Source: Acidobacteriota bacterium (GTDB lineage Bacteria; Acidobacteriota; Terriglobia; Terriglobales; Acidobacteriaceae). From it: a DNA stretch of 38,967 nt. The position numbers and the translations under genes are program-made. Below, one piece after another: positions 37,650-38,967 of this stretch. The DNA is taken from NCBI GenBank assembly GCA_021846945.1, contig JAJZVZ010000026.1:1-38967 (forward strand), read 5' to 3'. The notes beneath the pieces were generated by a model, which was given only the letters and a program-made list of their open reading frames with translations, did no database searches and had not been told where the DNA came from. Positions within the stretch are counted from its first letter, which is position 1; every line of letters begins with the position of its first letter.

Positions 37650-38690
37650 TTAGCGCAGCGAGGCCATGTAGGCCGTGACCGCATCCAGGTCGTGGGCGTC
37701 CAGATTCATCTTGGGCATCATGCAGCCCGGTTTAATTGCGTTGGGATCGTCGATCCATTTCCTCAGGTTCTCCGGCGTGTTCCTGATCATGCCGGAACCG
37801 ATCGTATCCCGGCTGGCCAGGTGCGTCAGATCGGGGCCGAACGTTCCATGCGCGTCGGTTCCCCTGACCGTGTGGCAGCTGATGCAGGCCGTATGCTCGA
37901 AGATCTGCCTGCCTTTGGCCACTGCGGGATCATTCACCGCTGGCCGCTGCTGGTCTGCAATCCATTTCTTGAACTGCTCCGGCGTATCCACGTAGACGCG
38001 GATCAGCATCATCGCGTGCTCCACGCCGCAATATTGCGCGCACTGGCCCAGGTAGAGGCCCGGCTTGTGCGGGTCCATCCACATCACGTTTACCTTGTTG
38101 GGAATCAAGTCCATCTTCCCGGCCAGCTTCGGCACCCAGAAGCTGTGATCCACATCGGCCGAAGACATAGTCAGATAGGTGGGCAGCGGCTTAGCCGGAT
38201 CGCTGACCGGAATATGCAACTCGTTGGCCGTCACAATTCCCAGTTTCGGATACCGGTACTCCCACCAGAATTGATGCCCGATGACGACTACGTCCATCGC
38301 GTCTGCGGGCTTGCGCGCGCGCTCCGTGACCGCAATGATGCGCGCGGTGGTCAGAAAGAGGATAACCACGATCAGAAAGGGAATCACGGTCCACGAAAGC
38401 TCGATCTGCTGGCTGCCGTAGAGCTGTGCCGGTTCCATCTCGGAGTCGCCCTTGCGATGACGGAAATGGATCAATGCATACGCGAGGAGCCCGGCAACAA
38501 TTAGAAAGATGGCAAACGTTATGGAAATCACGAAGACCGAGAGGCCGTAGATCGAGTGCGCCGGCGTCGCCTCCGGGGAAAAGATGCTGGTCGGCCCGCT
38601 GCTCAGAAAAGGAATGCGGTGGAAAAGACGCATGGGCCATGGATCGCGTGTGGTTGCTATTTGCATGCTCAGGACGTCGCCAAGGCTCAT
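37650..38690 (-). CDS. coxB: Cytochrome c oxidase subunit II with fused cytochrome c (caa3 type)
   Basis: The 346-residue product receives electrons for the oxidase. Two membrane helices (about 48-75 and 98-118) precede the CuA domain: GHQFWWEYRYP, H182, and C217-A-Q-Y-C221-G-V-E-H225-A-M-M228, the complete CuA site, with Gln at the backbone-ligand position where many have Glu. A C-terminal cytochrome c domain carries C269-I-S-C272-H273 and a Met-rich end (CMMPKM), making this a caa3 oxidase that can take electrons directly from another cytochrome c domain. It is the first gene of the operon; GGAGAG four bases before the ATG supports the start. Confidence 0.95.
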   Translation of the reverse strand: MSLGDVLSMQIATTRDPWPMRLFHRIPFLSSGPTSIFSPEATPAHSIYGLSVFVISITFAIFLIVAGLLAYALIHFRHRKGDSEMEPAQLYGSQQIELSWTVIPFLIVVILFLTTARIIAVTERARKPADAMDVVVIGHQFWWEYRYPKLGIVTANELHIPVSDPAKPLPTYLTMSSADVDHSFWVPKLAGKMDLIPNKVNVMWMDPHKPGLYLGQCAQYCGVEHAMMLIRVYVDTPEQFKKWIADQQRPAVNDPAVAKGRQIFEHTACISCHTVRGTDAHGTFGPDLTHLASRDTIGSGMIRNTPENLRKWIDDPNAIKPGCMMPKMNLDAHDLDAVTAYMASLR

Positions 38691-38967
38691 CAGGCTCTCC
38701 TGTGGGTTCTAACAGTGGACTTGCCACGCCGGGTGTTGGGTTGACGGGTTGAAAAGATGTGCAGCGTTCATCAAGCCCGACATTTGGCGCCAAGCTGCCA
38801 GCTGAGTTGCGGCTGGGCGGAATTTCTGCCAAGCCGCAACTCTACGCGGTCTGGCGGAGAAACCACTCGGTGTATTGTCGTACTGAAACCCGTGGGGAAC
38901 GCGGCTGAACGCTGCGGCCAGTTTGAGTATAACAAGTTCACCGCCAACAGCGAAAATGCCCGGAATC
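38691..38967 (-). promoter_or_regulatory. Upstream region of the respiratory operon
   Basis: The 277 bases upstream of coxB contain no credible gene. On the minus strand a TATACT at about 38931-38926 resembles a -10 box without a convincing -35. Downstream of it is the large hairpin at 38804-38842. The main promoter of the cox-qcr operon should be here or beyond the window edge. Confidence 0.4.
38804..38842. promoter_or_regulatory. Long hairpin in the coxB leader
   Basis: GAGTTGCGGCTGGGC (38804-38818) and GCCAAGCCGCAACTC (38828-38842) form 15-bp arms with one mismatch (a G-T wobble) around a 9-base loop. It lies about 114 bases upstream of the coxB ATG and has no T-run on the coxB strand. 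It may be an RNA structure of the leader, a protein-binding palindrome or a terminator of an upstream transcript. Confidence 0.5.

Noticed and set aside
1-38967. CRISPR arrays, tRNA or rRNA genes, prophage or transposase genes
   Set aside because: I scanned for regular direct repeats with spacers, T-loop-like tRNA ends and transposase motifs and saw none; the short tandem arrays in lhr have no spacers.

Overview
The window looks like chromosomal DNA from a GC-rich, aerobic, Gram-negative-type bacterium, most likely an Acidobacteriota (Terriglobia/Acidobacteriaceae-like). This is inference from gene content: a KDO-pathway sugar isomerase, a bifunctional penicillin-binding protein with acidobacterial-looking glycosyltransferase motifs, a quinol:cytochrome c/caa3 respiratory operon, and dispersed palindromic repeats of a kind I associate with that phylum. 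There is no rRNA, no recognisable tRNA, no CRISPR array and no insertion sequence.

Layout. 1-339: a BrnT-type toxin with the first 19 codons of its overlapping antitoxin, cut by the window edge, and a near-perfect palindromic operator against the toxin start codon. 381-6162: nucleoside salvage and uptake, with uridine kinase and purine nucleoside phosphorylase (overlapping), a NupC-type nucleoside transporter and cytidine deaminase, interleaved with two secreted proteins (a DUF1906 glycoside-hydrolase-like protein and an unrecognised one). 6200-11249: a chemosensory operon cheA-cheW-cheY'-cheB-cheR. CheA lacks a P2 domain and has two CheW-like domains; the cheY gene is only half a receiver, with Glu at the phospho-acceptor site. 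No chemoreceptor lies in the window.

11258-15748: a three-domain fusion (acyl-AMP ligase, acyl carrier protein, PlsC acyltransferase) behind a polytopic GT-C-like membrane protein. 15799-21738: a giant Lhr helicase and an endonuclease VIII-family glycosylase, a probable DNA-repair pair. lhr has three non-family segments that contain copies of dispersed palindromic repeats, all read in frame. 21751-27692 (minus strand): KdsD, a lower-GC gene for a putative PD-(D/E)XK-like protein broken by a one-base frameshift, prolyl-tRNA synthetase and a bifunctional class A PBP with a substitution in a key glycosyltransferase motif. 27823-30408: a TlpA-type thioredoxin, a cluster of REP-like palindromes, a DsbD-N-like periplasmic protein, a structured non-coding stretch and a lineage-specific membrane protein.

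30538-38690 (minus strand): one respiratory operon read coxB-coxA-coxC-subunit IV-like-dihaem lipoprotein-Rieske-cytochrome b/c fusion-ctaG. It encodes a complete quinol-to-oxygen branch (Rieske/cytochrome b complex plus caa3 oxidase) with c-type haem domains fused to two core subunits. A large hairpin lies in its leader.

The observations most worth a second look are the repeat-derived in-frame insertions in lhr, the truncated D-to-E CheY beside a P2-less CheA, the ligase-ACP-acyltransferase fusion, the repairable frameshift at 26536-26538, and the structured leaders before coxB and before the gene at 29698.
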